A DNA stretch of 39,030 nt from Chromatiaceae bacterium (GCA_025458165.1 JALOTB010000037.1:1-39030); one strand, 5' to 3'. Shown: positions 1 to 14,169, counted from the first letter of the stretch. Numbers and translations are program-made. The notes: a model not told the origin generated them from the letters alone.

Positions 1-136
1 CATACCCACAGGCCCTGCAACAAGCTGTTTTAAAAAGAATGAAGAGGTGCGATACGAAAATCCGGTGCCAATAGTTGACAGGTCAAAACATATCAGCCCA
101 AAGTTGGGCGCAATGATCGGGGAAACGGGAGGGGTC

Positions 137-162
137 CGCAAATGAACGCGAATGAACGCAAA
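137..162 (+). repeat. 26-bp dispersed repeat, copy 1
   Basis: Begins CGCAAATGAACG and ends GAACGCAAA, with an internal near-duplication of AATGAACGC. The reverse complement of 333-358 matches it at 24 of 26 positions and that of 8187-8212 at 23 of 26. Copies 1 and 2 face each other and bound a 222-base unit. Function unknown; it resembles small intergenic repeats that occur in many copies per genome. Confidence 0.6.
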
Positions 163-332
163 CAAAACAACATCTTGTTGGACAGTCGCTGTCTGGCGCT
201 TCCGGCAAAAAAGAGGCCGCGCATGGGTGATCATGGGTGGGTGTGCGCGTCTGCGCCTCTGCCCAGTCGGGTCATCCTCCGAACGGTGGAGCGACAGGCG
301 ACATCGCGACAATCCGATCAGCATTTTCCCGA

Positions 333-358
333 TTTGCGTTGATTTGCGTTCATTTGCG
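333..358 (-). repeat. 26-bp dispersed repeat, copy 2 (inverted)
   Basis: Inverted partner of the repeat at 137-162, with two mismatches. On the plus strand it reads as TTTGCGTT followed by GATTTGCGTT and CATTTGCG. It lies 42 bases beyond the hypA stop codon, so it would be transcribed at the 3' end of the speA-hypA message. Confidence 0.6.
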
Positions 359-400
359 GCAAAAATTCTTCCTTGGATCCCCTCCGACGCTGGAGAGGAT

Positions 401-754
401 TCAGCCGTCGGGCAGGCTGAGCTCGAGGTGGGCGAGGAGGAGCTCGTCGCCGCTCGCGAGGCGGGTGTGCAGGCTGCCGCAGGCGGCGCAGAGGAGGCGG
501 TTGGGCGCGGCCTCGGTCTCCGCCCCGCAGTCGCGGCAGTGCACCCGCACCGCCATCGACTCGATGACCAGCTCGGCCGCCTCCGCGATGGTGCCGGCCG
601 CGGCGAGCGGCCAGGTGTTCTCGATCAGCGGGCCCTCGACCCCCGAGAGCGGCCCGATGCGCAGCACGATGCGCTCGACCCGTTCGGCGCGGTGCTCGCG
701 GGCGATGCCCTGCACCTGATCGAGCAGCGCGAGGCAGATGGAGAGCTCGTGCAT
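401..754 (-). CDS. hypA: Hydrogenase maturation nickel metallochaperone HypA
   Basis: This 117-residue protein is the length of HypA, the cytoplasmic chaperone that works with HypB to deliver nickel to NiFe hydrogenase. It begins with the family's MHE motif, whose His2 is the nickel ligand. The zinc site is also present, as two CxxC pairs (CRDC and CAAC) about 17 residues apart near residues 73-93. The gene starts 5 bases after the speA stop, so the two are probably co-transcribed. No other hyp or hydrogenase gene lies in the window. HypA therefore stands apart from its usual operon, and a hydrogenase elsewhere in the genome is inferred. Confidence 0.93.
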   Translation of the reverse strand: MHELSICLALLDQVQGIAREHRAERVERIVLRIGPLSGVEGPLIENTWPLAAAGTIAEAAELVIESMAVRVHCRDCGAETEAAPNRLLCAACGSLHTRLASGDELLLAHLELSLPDG

Positions 755-759
755 GGCGT

Positions 760-2640
760 CTACGTATCCAGGTAGGTGTAGCCGTAGAGTCCGGCCTTGA
801 GCTCGACGAAATACTGTTCGCGCTGGTCGCGCGGCAGGTCGGTCTCGTCGAGCTTGCGACGGTAGCGGGCGAGCAGCCCGCGGGGCTCGAAGTGGACGTA
901 GGACAGGAGCTCGTCGGCGCTGTCGCCGCGCTCGGGCCCGAGCAGCCGGTAGCCATCGGCGGACTGGGGGTCGAGCTCGACGTTGACCGCGTCGGTGTCG
1001 CCGAACAGGTTGTGGATGTCCCCGAGGATCTCCTGATAGGCCCCGACCAGGAAGAAACCGATCAGGTAGTGCTCGTCGTCCTCGCGCGGCGCATGCACCG
1101 GTAGGCTCGCCTCCACCCCGCCCTCGTCGACGTAGCGGTCGATGCAGCCGTCGGAGTCACAGGTGAGGTCGTGCACCACCGCCCGGCAGGTCGGCGGCTC
1201 GTCGAGGCGCTGGAGGGGGACGATCGGGAAGATCTGATCCAGGGCCCAGATGTCGGGCAGGGACTGGAAGAGCGAGAAGTTGCAGAACAGCTTGTCGGCG
1301 AGCAGGGCGTTGAGCTCGTCGGAGAGCTCGCGGTGGCGGCGCACGGCCGGGTCGAGCCGGGCGGTCAGCGCCCGGCAGACGGCGTAGAAGAGCTCCTCGG
1401 CACGCGCCCGGCCGGCGAGGTCCATACGGTCATGCTCGAAGCGCTCGCGCGCCGCGGCCAGCAGCTCGCGGGCGTCGGCGAATACCTCCTCGGGCGGTTC
1501 CGAGGAGGCCGCGGCGAGGCGCGCCGCGAGGGCGTCGAGCAGCTCGTCACCCTCCGACCCCGTGCTGGTCACGCCGAGCCCGCCGGCCTGCTCGCGGTCG
1601 ATCACGTTGGTGATCAGCACCGCGTGGTGGGCGGTCATGGCGCGGCCGGATTCGCTCACCAGGTCCGGTTCGGGCAGGCCGCGGCGGCGGCACTCCTCGG
1701 CCAGGGTCTCAACCACCGCGCGCGCGTAGGCCTCCAGCGAGTAGTTCACCGAGCAGTAGGAGCGGGTACGGGTACCCTCGTAGTCGACGCCCAAGCCCCC
1801 GCCGACGTCGACCACCGCGATCGGGGCCCCGAGCCGCCGCAGCTCGGCGTAGAAGCGCACCAGCTCGCGCAGGCCGTTCTTGATGTCGCCGAGGTTGGGG
1901 ATCTGCGAGCCGAGGTGGGCGTGCAGCAGGCGCAGCCAGTCGAGCCGCCCGGCCGCGCGCAGGGCCTCGACCAGCCGCATGGCCTGGCTCGCGGAGAGCC
2001 CGAACTTGGCCTTCTCCCCGCCGCTCGACTGCCAGTTGCCGGCCGCCGCCGCGGCGAGCCGCACCCGCACCCCGAGGCTGGGCTCGATCCCGAGGCGTTC
2101 GGCCTCCTCCAGGATCAGGGGCAGCTCCGAGGGCTTCTCGATCACCAGGTGCACCCGCATCCCCAGGCGCCGACCGATGAGCGCGAGCCGGATGTACTCG
2201 CGGTCCTTGTAGCCGTTGCAGATCACCAGGCCATCGCGGGGGGAGAGGGCGAGCACCGCCATCAGCTCGGGCTTGCTGCCGGCCTCGAGCCCCGCGCCGC
2301 CCTCGCCCAGGATGTGCTCGACCACGCTCTGCTGCTGGTTGACCTTGATCGGGTAGGCCGGCTCGTAACGCCCGGCGTAGCCGCTGTCCTCAATCGCCGC
2401 GAGGAAGGCCCGGCGCAGCGAGCGCACCCGGTGGCGCAGGATGTCGTTGAAGCGCACCAGCACCGGGAGCGAGAGCCCCTCCTCGCGCAGCCGGGCGGCG
2501 AGCACCGCGAGATCGATCTCGGTGGGTCCCTCAGGGTCGGGCCGGGCGCAGAGGTGCCCGGCGGTATTGACACCGAAATAGCCCTCGCCCCAACGGCGGA
2601 TGGCGTAGATACGCTCGGCGGCTTGGATGGGGTCTGACAC
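760..2640 (-). CDS. speA: Biosynthetic arginine decarboxylase
   Basis: A 626-residue SpeA-type arginine decarboxylase of fold III (alanine racemase/DAP decarboxylase-like), close to the usual 630-660 residues. It converts arginine to agmatine, the entry to putrescine and spermidine. Visible marks are the PLP-lysine region YPIKVNQQ near residue 98, a glycine-rich phosphate-binding segment (VDVGGGLGVDYEG), the catalytic-Cys region TCDSDGCID and the terminal YGYTYLD typical of SpeA. The start is GTG, with AGG about 7 bases upstream. hypA follows after 5 bases. Neither agmatinase nor agmatine deiminase is in the window, so the next polyamine step is encoded elsewhere. Confidence 0.95.
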   Translation of the reverse strand: MSDPIQAAERIYAIRRWGEGYFGVNTAGHLCARPDPEGPTEIDLAVLAARLREEGLSLPVLVRFNDILRHRVRSLRRAFLAAIEDSGYAGRYEPAYPIKVNQQQSVVEHILGEGGAGLEAGSKPELMAVLALSPRDGLVICNGYKDREYIRLALIGRRLGMRVHLVIEKPSELPLILEEAERLGIEPSLGVRVRLAAAAAGNWQSSGGEKAKFGLSASQAMRLVEALRAAGRLDWLRLLHAHLGSQIPNLGDIKNGLRELVRFYAELRRLGAPIAVVDVGGGLGVDYEGTRTRSYCSVNYSLEAYARAVVETLAEECRRRGLPEPDLVSESGRAMTAHHAVLITNVIDREQAGGLGVTSTGSEGDELLDALAARLAAASSEPPEEVFADARELLAAARERFEHDRMDLAGRARAEELFYAVCRALTARLDPAVRRHRELSDELNALLADKLFCNFSLFQSLPDIWALDQIFPIVPLQRLDEPPTCRAVVHDLTCDSDGCIDRYVDEGGVEASLPVHAPREDDEHYLIGFFLVGAYQEILGDIHNLFGDTDAVNVELDPQSADGYRLLGPERGDSADELLSYVHFEPRGLLARYRRKLDETDLPRDQREQYFVELKAGLYGYTYLDT

Positions 2641-2776
2641 GGTGGGACCTGCGGATTGCGGAGTGGCGCGCTTGGATGGGTGGATCTGGTCGGGTTGGTC
2701 CGGCTTGGCTCGCCGATCTCAAGCGCCGAGGCGTTCGGAAAGGGCGCGAAGCGGGGCTTGAGCTCTTGACTTCGCG

Positions 2777-2810
2777 CCTCGAAGAATGCCAGGGGAGGCA
2801 TTCTTCGAGG
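2777..2810 (-). terminator. Long perfect hairpin downstream of glgP
   Basis: Perfect inverted repeat with 14-bp arms (CCTCGAAGAATGCC and its complement) and a 6-base loop, about 42 bases after the glgP stop and about 140 bases before the speA start. No U-tract follows in the glgP direction. It may terminate or stabilise the glgP message rather than being a textbook intrinsic terminator. Confidence 0.55.
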
Positions 2811-2851
2811 TCGCCTCGGGACTCTATCCCCGCAAGGCCAAGGGTCCCCGG

Positions 2852-5365
<2,514 letters not shown>

Positions 5366-5530
5366 GGCTGGAGGTGGCTGAGATCTGGGTGAAACGGCTG
5401 GTTGCTGCCGGATGCTAACAATAAGGCGCGGACGCTCCAATCCACGGCCGCGCCGGGTCAGGCCCGCGATTTAACCAGATCGGCGGGCTGCGGCATAACC
5501 GGCGGCGCGGGTGGCGCGCCAACTCCGGCC

Positions 5531-6063
5531 CTAGTAGGACAGGGCCGAGACCCGCCAGGCCAGTCCGTGCCGCTCAAGATGCAGCCGTACCGGCCCGTCG
5601 TCGGGCGGGCCGATATGGACCTGAAACCCGCCTCGGGCATCGAAAAAGGCAAAGGAGACCTCCCCGAGGAAGCCGTCTGCCGCGCCGCCCGGGCTGTGGA
5701 CCAAGAGCTGCTCGCGCACCCAGTCCAGGGTGACCAGCCGATCGATCGCATCGCTCCCGAGCGACTGAATCCCGGCCTGCAGCCAGCGGATGAAGCGGTC
5801 GGAGACTGGCCCGAGGCGGCTGCCCACGTCCTTGTTGAGCTTCTTTTTGATCTCCCCGCGCACGGAGGCCAGGTCGACCAGGGTGGCCAGGGCCTCGGCC
5901 TCCTCGCCGCGCACCGCCCGGTCCAGCCGCCAAAGGCTGATGTAAGGCCAGGCCAGGTAGGCGAGCAGCAGCACCGCCGGCGGTAACAGGACCCAGCCCA
6001 GGGCGCGTCGCCGACGCCGGGTGCGGGCGAGTAGGGCACGCGGCGGGCGTCGCTGGGCAGGGC

Positions 6064-6067
<4 letters not shown>
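5531..6067 (-). CDS. DUF2939-type membrane-anchored protein
   Basis: A 178-residue protein with an Arg-rich cytoplasmic N-terminus (about residues 1-24), one hydrophobic segment (LGWVLLPPAVLLLAYLAWPYISLW), then a soluble domain ending WRVSALSY. The WRLDRAVR...LVDLASVRGEIKKKL pattern right after the membrane segment is typical of DUF2939 proteins, whose function is unknown. Its ATG overlaps the stop of the upstream ABC-F gene (ATGA, 4-base overlap), so translation is probably coupled. The start at 6067 was chosen for that overlap. A periplasmic or outer-face location for the soluble domain is inferred from positive charges before the segment. Confidence 0.8.
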
Positions 6068-7959
<1,892 letters not shown>

Positions 7960-7988
7960 TCTGTCCCTCCGGACTGGAGAAGGGGGTC

Positions 7989-8014
7989 GGCAAATGACTG
8001 CACATCTACGTGGA
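7989..8014 (+). repeat. Degenerate 26-bp repeat, copy 4
   Basis: Shares the CAAATGA core with the repeat at 137-162 but matches at only about 16 of 26 positions. It faces the copy at 8187-8212, and the outer span of that pair (224 bases) is close to the 222 bases of the 137-358 pair. The similar layout is the main reason to list it; the sequence match alone would be too weak. Confidence 0.3.
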
Positions 8015-8186
8015 TCAGGGGGGATTTCGGCTCGTGATGCAGCGAGGTCTTGCGTAACGGCTGGATGAGTCCGACTCCTTTGACACGGACTGGGCGTCGA
8101 GCCGTGCCGCATCCAAGGCCACCGATTCGGCTGACCGGAAGCTCGGAGCCGCGCGAAATTCGGGGTCCCCCCGAGCGGTTCGCAAA

Positions 8187-8212
8187 TTTGCGTTCGTTCG
8201 TGCTCATTTGCG
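8187..8212 (-). repeat. 26-bp dispersed repeat, copy 3
   Basis: Minus-strand copy matching the repeat at 137-162 at 23 of 26 positions. It lies 15 bases beyond the comM stop, in the 268-base gap between comM and the ABC-F gene. That gap contains no gene I can support. Confidence 0.55.
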
Positions 8213-8227
8213 TAGGAATCCCCTTCG

Positions 8228-9742
8228 TCAGCCCTGCGGCGTGCGGTCGAGCCGGCGGTAGCCGATGGCCTCGCTGAGATGCGCGGTGCCGATGCGATCC
8301 ACGCCGGCGAGGTCGGCGATGGTGCGGGCGACCTTGAGCACGCGGTGGTAGGCGCGGGCGGAGAGACCGAGGCGCTGCAAGGCTTGGTTGAGCAGCCGGC
8401 GGGCGCCTTCGTCGAGCGTGCAAAACCGGTCCAGCTCGCGGGGCCCCAGGTCGCGGTTGGGCTTTCCGGCACGGCCCATGGCCAGCTCGCGCGCCGCCAC
8501 TACGCGGGCGCGGACCGCGGCGCTCGGCTCGGCGAGCGGCGCGGGGGCACTCAACTGCTCCGGCGGCAGGCGTGGGACCTCAACGTGCAGATCGATGCGG
8601 TCGAGCAAGGGGCCAGAGATCCGCGCCCGGTAGCGGCTGACCTGCTCGGCGGTGCAGCGGCAGCGCCCCCCGGGGTCGCCGAGATAGCCGCAGGGGCAGG
8701 GGTTCATCGCCGCAAGGAGCTGAAAGCGCGCCGGGAACTCGGCCTGGTGCGCGGCGCGCGAGATGTGGATCTGGCCGGACTCCAGCGGCTCGCGCAGCAC
8801 CTCGAGCACCCGACGGTCGAACTCGGGGAGCTCGTCGAGAAAGAGTACCCCGAGGTGGGCGAGCGAGATCTCCCCCGGTCGCGGGTTGCTGCCCCCGCCG
8901 ACCAGTGCGACCCCGGAAGCGGTGTGGTGCGGAGAGCGAAACGGTCGGGTGCGCCAGGTCTGGGGGTCGAAGGGCTCACGCCCACTGACCGACCGCACCG
9001 CGGCGGCCTCCAGGGCCTCTCCCTCGGTGAGCGGCGGCAGGATGCCCGGCAGGCGGCTCGCGAGCATCGACTTGCCGGTCCCCGGGGGGCCGATCATGAG
9101 CAGACTGTGCGCGCCGGCGGCGGCGATCTCTAGCGCCCGCTTGGCGTGATCCTGGCCGCGCACCTCCGCCAGGTCGGGGTAGTCCATATCGCCTTGGGGC
9201 CCGTCACCGCCGGCAAACGGGGCGAGCTGGGCCGATCCGTTGAGGTGCCCACAGACCTCGACCAGGTGCTCAGCCGGGTAGACGGTCAGCCCGTTGACCA
9301 TCCCCGCCTCGGCCGCGTTCTCCCGTGGCAGGACCAGCGCCCGCCCGGCCGCTCGCGCGGCGAGCGCCGCCGGGAGTACGCCGGAGACCGGGCGCAGCGC
9401 CCCGGAGAGGGCCAGCTCGCCGAGCAGCTCGATCCGGTCCAGTGCCTCGCGGCGGATCTGGCCGGAGGCCCCCAGCACGCCGAGCGCGATCGCGAGATCG
9501 AAGCGCCCGCCCTCCTTGGGGAGATCCGCCGGGGCGAGATTGACGGTGACGCGACCGGCGGGGAATTGGAAGCGCCCGTTGAGCAACGCACCGCGTACGC
9601 GGTCCTTGCTCTCCTTCACCGCCAGCTCCGGGAGCCCCACGATCGACATGGCCGGCAGTCCGCCCGAGAGGTGCACCTCCACCGTCACCGCCGGGGCGCC
9701 GATCCCCTCACGCGCTCGGCTGTGCAGGACGCAGAGGCTCAC
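8228..9742 (-). CDS. comM: ComM/YifB family Mg-chelatase-like AAA+ ATPase
   Basis: A 504-residue protein of ComM type, a hexameric helicase that aids branch migration during natural transformation. It has the N-terminal ChlI/Lon-like domain (MSLCVLHSRAREGIGAPAVTVEV onward), Walker A GPPGTGKSM near residue 218, Walker B LFLDELPEF and the Cys-rich CPCGYLGDPGGRCRC segment typical of the family. The C-terminal Mg-chelatase lid ends with IGYRRLD. The GTG start at 9742 has no strong Shine-Dalgarno. ubiK ends 24 bases upstream. A ubiK-comM pair close to glnK-amtB also occurs in pseudomonads, which supports a shared ancestral order. Confidence 0.95.
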   Translation of the reverse strand: MSLCVLHSRAREGIGAPAVTVEVHLSGGLPAMSIVGLPELAVKESKDRVRGALLNGRFQFPAGRVTVNLAPADLPKEGGRFDLAIALGVLGASGQIRREALDRIELLGELALSGALRPVSGVLPAALAARAAGRALVLPRENAAEAGMVNGLTVYPAEHLVEVCGHLNGSAQLAPFAGGDGPQGDMDYPDLAEVRGQDHAKRALEIAAAGAHSLLMIGPPGTGKSMLASRLPGILPPLTEGEALEAAAVRSVSGREPFDPQTWRTRPFRSPHHTASGVALVGGGSNPRPGEISLAHLGVLFLDELPEFDRRVLEVLREPLESGQIHISRAAHQAEFPARFQLLAAMNPCPCGYLGDPGGRCRCTAEQVSRYRARISGPLLDRIDLHVEVPRLPPEQLSAPAPLAEPSAAVRARVVAARELAMGRAGKPNRDLGPRELDRFCTLDEGARRLLNQALQRLGLSARAYHRVLKVARTIADLAGVDRIGTAHLSEAIGYRRLDRTPQG

Positions 9743-9766
9743 GGGTGGCGCCGCGGGGGGGCGTCG

Positions 9767-10033
9767 TCATTCGCCCGCGGGTGCGCCGAGGCCGAGCTCC
9801 CGCTCCAGCCGCGCCACCTCGGCCTCCAACCGCTCGACCTTCGCACGGGTGCGCGCCAGCACCGCGGCCTGGACGTCGAACTCCTCGCGGGTGACCAGGT
9901 CGAGCCGCCCAAGCCCCGCCTCGAGCGCGGCGCGCAGGTTGCGCCCGAGGTCTTCCTGCAACACCTGGAGCCCCTTAGGGAGGCTCCCGGCGAGGCGGTG
10001 CGCGAGGTCGTCGAGGTGCTTGGGTTCGAGCAT
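9767..10033 (-). CDS. ubiK: Ubiquinone biosynthesis accessory factor UbiK (BMFP family)
   Basis: An 88-residue, mostly helical protein with the BMFP/YqiC layout. An N-terminal segment starting MLEPKHLDDLAHRLAGSLP is followed by LVTREEFDVQAAVLARTRAKVERLE and a C-terminal coiled coil of alternating Leu, Glu and Arg. UbiK assists the Ubi complex in aerobic ubiquinone synthesis and forms coiled-coil trimers. The ATG at 10033 matches the known family N-terminus; the longer upstream frame is not conserved-looking. It is likely co-transcribed with comM, 24 bases downstream. Confidence 0.9.
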   Translation of the reverse strand: MLEPKHLDDLAHRLAGSLPKGLQVLQEDLGRNLRAALEAGLGRLDLVTREEFDVQAAVLARTRAKVERLEAEVARLERELGLGAPAGE

Positions 10034-10236
10034 GGAGCTGTCCTCATCGCTGCCGTATTGGCCCGGGCGGAGATTATAGGCATCGCGGAGACGGCGCGTC
10101 TTCGCGAGGGCTCGCACCAAAACAGGGCGCCGTTTGGTCCCTGGCGGCGGCATTCTGCCCGGTGATGGTGCGCGCGATCTGTGGTAAGTTTGCCGCACTC
10201 AGCGCTAGACGTTGTCTTTTCGGTACAGTCCGGAAA

Positions 10237-10252
10237 TGGCATGAATGGTGCT
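10237..10252 (+). promoter_or_regulatory. Sigma-54-type -24/-12 promoter element
   Basis: TGGCATGAATGGTGCT matches the sigma-54 consensus at every fixed position except one (G for T before the final TGC), with the required GG-N10-GC spacing. Transcription would start near 10262, about 80 bases before the porin ATG. Its place upstream of porin-glnK-amtB is where an NtrC-dependent promoter would be expected. A possible, imperfect NtrC-like half site (GCACC) lies near 10116. Confidence 0.5.
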
Positions 10253-10343
10253 AGTAACGGATCGGTAAGAAACGACGGCGTCCCCCGGGGCGTCCCGGTT
10301 CGCGCCCACCATGAAGAAGATTCCTACGAGAGGTTCGAAACAG

Positions 10344-11469
<1,126 letters not shown>

Positions 11470-11491
11470 TCGGTGCCTAGGAGCTTGACTC

Positions 11492-12829
11492 ATGAAAACG
11501 ACATTAATCGATAGACTTTCCCTGGCCGCCGTCGGCGGCGTGCTCGCACTCGGCCCCGCCCTGGCGCTGGCCGAGGAGGAGGCCGTGCTCAACAGCGGCG
11601 ACACCGCCTGGATGCTCACGGCCACTGCGCTGGTCCTATTCATGACCATCCCCGGCCTCTCGCTCTTCTACGCGGGCCTGGTGCGGGCGAAGAACGTCCT
11701 CTCTGTCCTCATGCAGTGTTTCGCAATTACTGCTCTGATGACTCTGCTGTGGGTCCTTTACGGATACAGCCTCGCGTTCTCGACCGCTGGCATGGAGGCC
11801 GGCGTTGTTAACCTGGCCTCCTTCGTTGGGGGCTTAGATAAGGTTTTCATGGCTGGGTTAACCCGCGAAAGTCTCACGGCCGCCATCCCAGAGTCGGTCT
11901 TCGCGACCTTCCAGATGACCTTCGCCATCATCACTCCGGCGCTGATTGTCGGTGCCTTCGCCGAGCGCATGAAGTTCTCGGCGATGCTCTGGTTCATGGC
12001 CCTGTGGTTCACCCTGGTCTACGCCCCGATCGCGCATATGGTCTGGAGCGGTGATGGGGGACTGATGTGGGATTGGGGTGTGCTGGATTTCGCCGGCGGT
12101 ACGGTCGTCCACATTAACGCGGGCGTGGCTGCCCTGGTCGCCGCCCTGGTCCTCGGTAGGCGCAAGGGGTATCCGACCACGCCGATGCCGCCCAACAATC
12201 TAGGCTACACGGTTGTCGGTGCTTCGATGCTTTGGGTCGGCTGGTTCGGCTTCAATGCAGGCAGCGCGGTGGCGGCCAATGAAAGCGCCGGGATGGCAAT
12301 GCTGGTTACTCAGATCGCGACGGCGACCGCTGCCCTGGCCTGGATGTTCTCGGAGTGGTTGTCCCACGGTAAGCCGAGCGTACTTGGCATCGCGACTGGC
12401 GCCGTCGCCGGGCTCGTGGCAATCACCCCCGCCTCCGGCACGGCCGGTCCAATGGGCGCCGTTGCTATTGGGTTGGCCGCCGGCGTGATCTGTTTCGTGT
12501 CCGCTACGAAGATCAAGCGCTGGCTAGGATACGACGACTCGCTCGACGTGTTTGGTGTCCACGCGGTGGGCGGTATCGTCGGCGCCTTGCTGACCGGTGT
12601 CTTCGCGGCGGCGAGCCTTGGCGGGGCCGGCCTTGCAGAGGGAATGACCATACCAGGTCAGGTCTGGATCCAGGCCAAGGGCGTCCTCTTTACCATCGTC
12701 TACACGGCGGTACTGAGTTATGTCATCCTGAAAGTGATTGATCTCGTCATGGGCCTTCGTGTGACCGAGGAGCAGGAGACTCAGGGTCTCGACCTCTCGC
12801 TGCACGACGAGCGCGGCTACATCCTCTAA
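11492..12829 (+). CDS. amtB: Ammonium transporter AmtB
   Basis: A 445-residue Amt/Mep/Rh channel. It begins with a cleavable-type signal peptide (MKTTLIDRLSLAAVGGVLALGPALALA), as in E. coli AmtB, followed by eleven expected membrane segments. The twin pore histidines are visible in FAGGTVVHINAG and FGVHAVGGIVGALLTG. The gate-side segment PGLSLFYAGLVRAKNVLS and the external Trp-containing region are also typical. AGGAG lies 8 bases before the ATG. The cytoplasmic C-terminus (VTEEQETQGLDLSLHDERGY) carries the GLD.S.HGE-type motif that contacts GlnK, with HDE in place of HGE. A strong terminator follows 10 bases after the stop. Confidence 0.96.
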   Translation: MKTTLIDRLSLAAVGGVLALGPALALAEEEAVLNSGDTAWMLTATALVLFMTIPGLSLFYAGLVRAKNVLSVLMQCFAITALMTLLWVLYGYSLAFSTAGMEAGVVNLASFVGGLDKVFMAGLTRESLTAAIPESVFATFQMTFAIITPALIVGAFAERMKFSAMLWFMALWFTLVYAPIAHMVWSGDGGLMWDWGVLDFAGGTVVHINAGVAALVAALVLGRRKGYPTTPMPPNNLGYTVVGASMLWVGWFGFNAGSAVAANESAGMAMLVTQIATATAALAWMFSEWLSHGKPSVLGIATGAVAGLVAITPASGTAGPMGAVAIGLAAGVICFVSATKIKRWLGYDDSLDVFGVHAVGGIVGALLTGVFAAASLGGAGLAEGMTIPGQVWIQAKGVLFTIVYTAVLSYVILKVIDLVMGLRVTEEQETQGLDLSLHDERGYIL

Positions 12830-12839
12830 CCCTAGCCCC

Positions 12840-12870
12840 ACGACGGCCGGTGCCCCCGGCCGTCGTCTTC
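12840..12870 (+). terminator. Intrinsic terminator after amtB
   Basis: An 11-bp perfect stem (ACGACGGCCGG and its complement) with a 5-base loop, followed by CTTCTTACCTTCC. It begins 10 bases past the amtB stop, ends the porin-glnK-amtB unit and partly insulates the second amt gene. Confidence 0.8.
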
Positions 12871-12906
12871 TTACCTTCCCCTCACCCGATTCGGAGCCCC
12901 GCTACC

Positions 12907-14169
12907 GTGGACGGCGTCGTGACACTCGCTTACGCGCTCGATACCTTCTACCTGCTCGTCTCCGGGGCACTGGTGATGTGGATGGCCGCGGGCTTCGCAA
13001 TGCTCGAGGCGGGCCTGGTGCGGGCCAAGAGTACCGCGGAGATCCTCACCAAGAATCTCGCGCTCTACGCCGTCGCCTCCCTCATGTACATGGCGATCGG
13101 CTTCAACCTGATGTACCCGGACGGGGGCAACGGGCTCATCCCGACCCTTGAGCTGGGCTTCCTGTTCGGCGGCGACCATTCGGTCGATGAGGTCCTGGCG
13201 AGCGATGGCGAAACCGCCTACTCGCGGATGGCCGACTTCTTCTTTCAGGTGGTCTTCGTGGCCACCGCCATGTCCATCGTCTCCGGGGCGGTCGCTGAGC
13301 GGATGAGGCTCTGGTCCTTCCTGCTGTTCGCGGTGGTCATGACCGGATTCATCTACCCCGTCCAAGGCTACTGGAAGTGGGGCGGCGGTTTCCTCGACCA
13401 GCTCGGGTTCAGCGACTTCGCCGGCTCCGGCGTCGTCCACCTCGCCGGGGCATCGGCGGCGCTCGCGGGCGTCCTGCTGCTCGGGCCGCGGCGGGGCAAG
13501 TACGGCAAGGATGGCTCGATCCATGCGATCCCGGGCGCCAACCTCCCGCTCGCAACCCTCGGGACCTTCATCCTTTGGCTCGGCTGGTTCGGGTTCAACG
13601 GCGGCTCCCAGCTCAAGCTCTCCGGTATCGAAGACGCCAACGCGGTGGCGGCCGTCTTCGTCAACACCAACCTGGCCGCCGCGGCCGGCGTGATCGTCGC
13701 GCTGGCGACCGCACGGATCCTGTTCGGTAAGACCGATCTCACCATGGGCCTCAACGGCGCCCTGGCTGGTCTGGTGGCGATCACCGCCGAGCCGCTGACC
13801 CCGACCCCATTGGCGGCGAGCCTGATCGGCGCGGCTGGGGGCCTAATCGTAGTCCTGGCGATCATCACCGTGGATAAGCTGCGGATCGACGACCCCGTCG
13901 GTGCCGTCTCGGTGCATGGCGTGGTCGGCATCTGGGGCCTGTTGGCCGTCCCGATCACCAACGCGGAGGCGAGTATCGGCGCTCAGCTCATCGGTCTGGG
14001 CACCATCCTTGGCTGGGTCTTCTGCACCTCACTGATCGTCTGGGGACTGATCAAGCTCGTGCTCGGCCTGCGGGTGAGCGAGGAGGAGGAGCTCGAAGGT
14101 CTCGACATCGGCGAGTGTGGGCTGGAGGCCTACCCCGAGTTCGTCGGGAGCAAGGGGTCGAGCCGCTGA
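12907..14169 (+). CDS. amt: Second ammonium transporter, Amt family
   Basis: A paralogous Amt protein of 420 residues when started at the GTG at 12907, which has GGAG 10 bases upstream. The upstream frame would add 19 unlikely residues running through the terminator loop. Pore histidines appear in SGVVHLAGASAALAG and VSVHGVVGIWGLLA. FAMLEAGLVRAKSTAEILTKN is typical of the cyanobacterial-like/Amt1 branch rather than AmtB. It has no signal peptide and carries an extra loop (GGDHSVDEVLASDGETAYSRM). The C-terminus VSEEEELEGLDIGECGLEAYPEF fits the GLD motif that can interact with PII. It lies behind the amtB terminator, so its expression may be lower or separately controlled. Confidence 0.93.
   Translation: MDGVVTLAYALDTFYLLVSGALVMWMAAGFAMLEAGLVRAKSTAEILTKNLALYAVASLMYMAIGFNLMYPDGGNGLIPTLELGFLFGGDHSVDEVLASDGETAYSRMADFFFQVVFVATAMSIVSGAVAERMRLWSFLLFAVVMTGFIYPVQGYWKWGGGFLDQLGFSDFAGSGVVHLAGASAALAGVLLLGPRRGKYGKDGSIHAIPGANLPLATLGTFILWLGWFGFNGGSQLKLSGIEDANAVAAVFVNTNLAAAAGVIVALATARILFGKTDLTMGLNGALAGLVAITAEPLTPTPLAASLIGAAGGLIVVLAIITVDKLRIDDPVGAVSVHGVVGIWGLLAVPITNAEASIGAQLIGLGTILGWVFCTSLIVWGLIKLVLGLRVSEEEELEGLDIGECGLEAYPEFVGSKGSSR

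Larger units (their letters stand above)
1..400. other. Non-coding stretch left of hypA
   Basis: I find no convincing gene here. The first 120 bases are more AT-rich than the rest of the window. They hold a TTGACA-like hexamer at 75-80 without a clear -10 partner, and a small hairpin at 96-109 (GCCCAA/TTGGGC). Two inverted copies of a 26-bp repeat (137-162 and 333-358) enclose about 170 bases that resemble nothing I know. Short open frames exist but have the composition of shadow frames. Confidence 0.5.

Noticed and set aside
1171..2637. 488-codon plus-strand open frame
   Set aside because: Antisense to speA, with His/Gln/Val-rich shadow composition and no recognisable motif.
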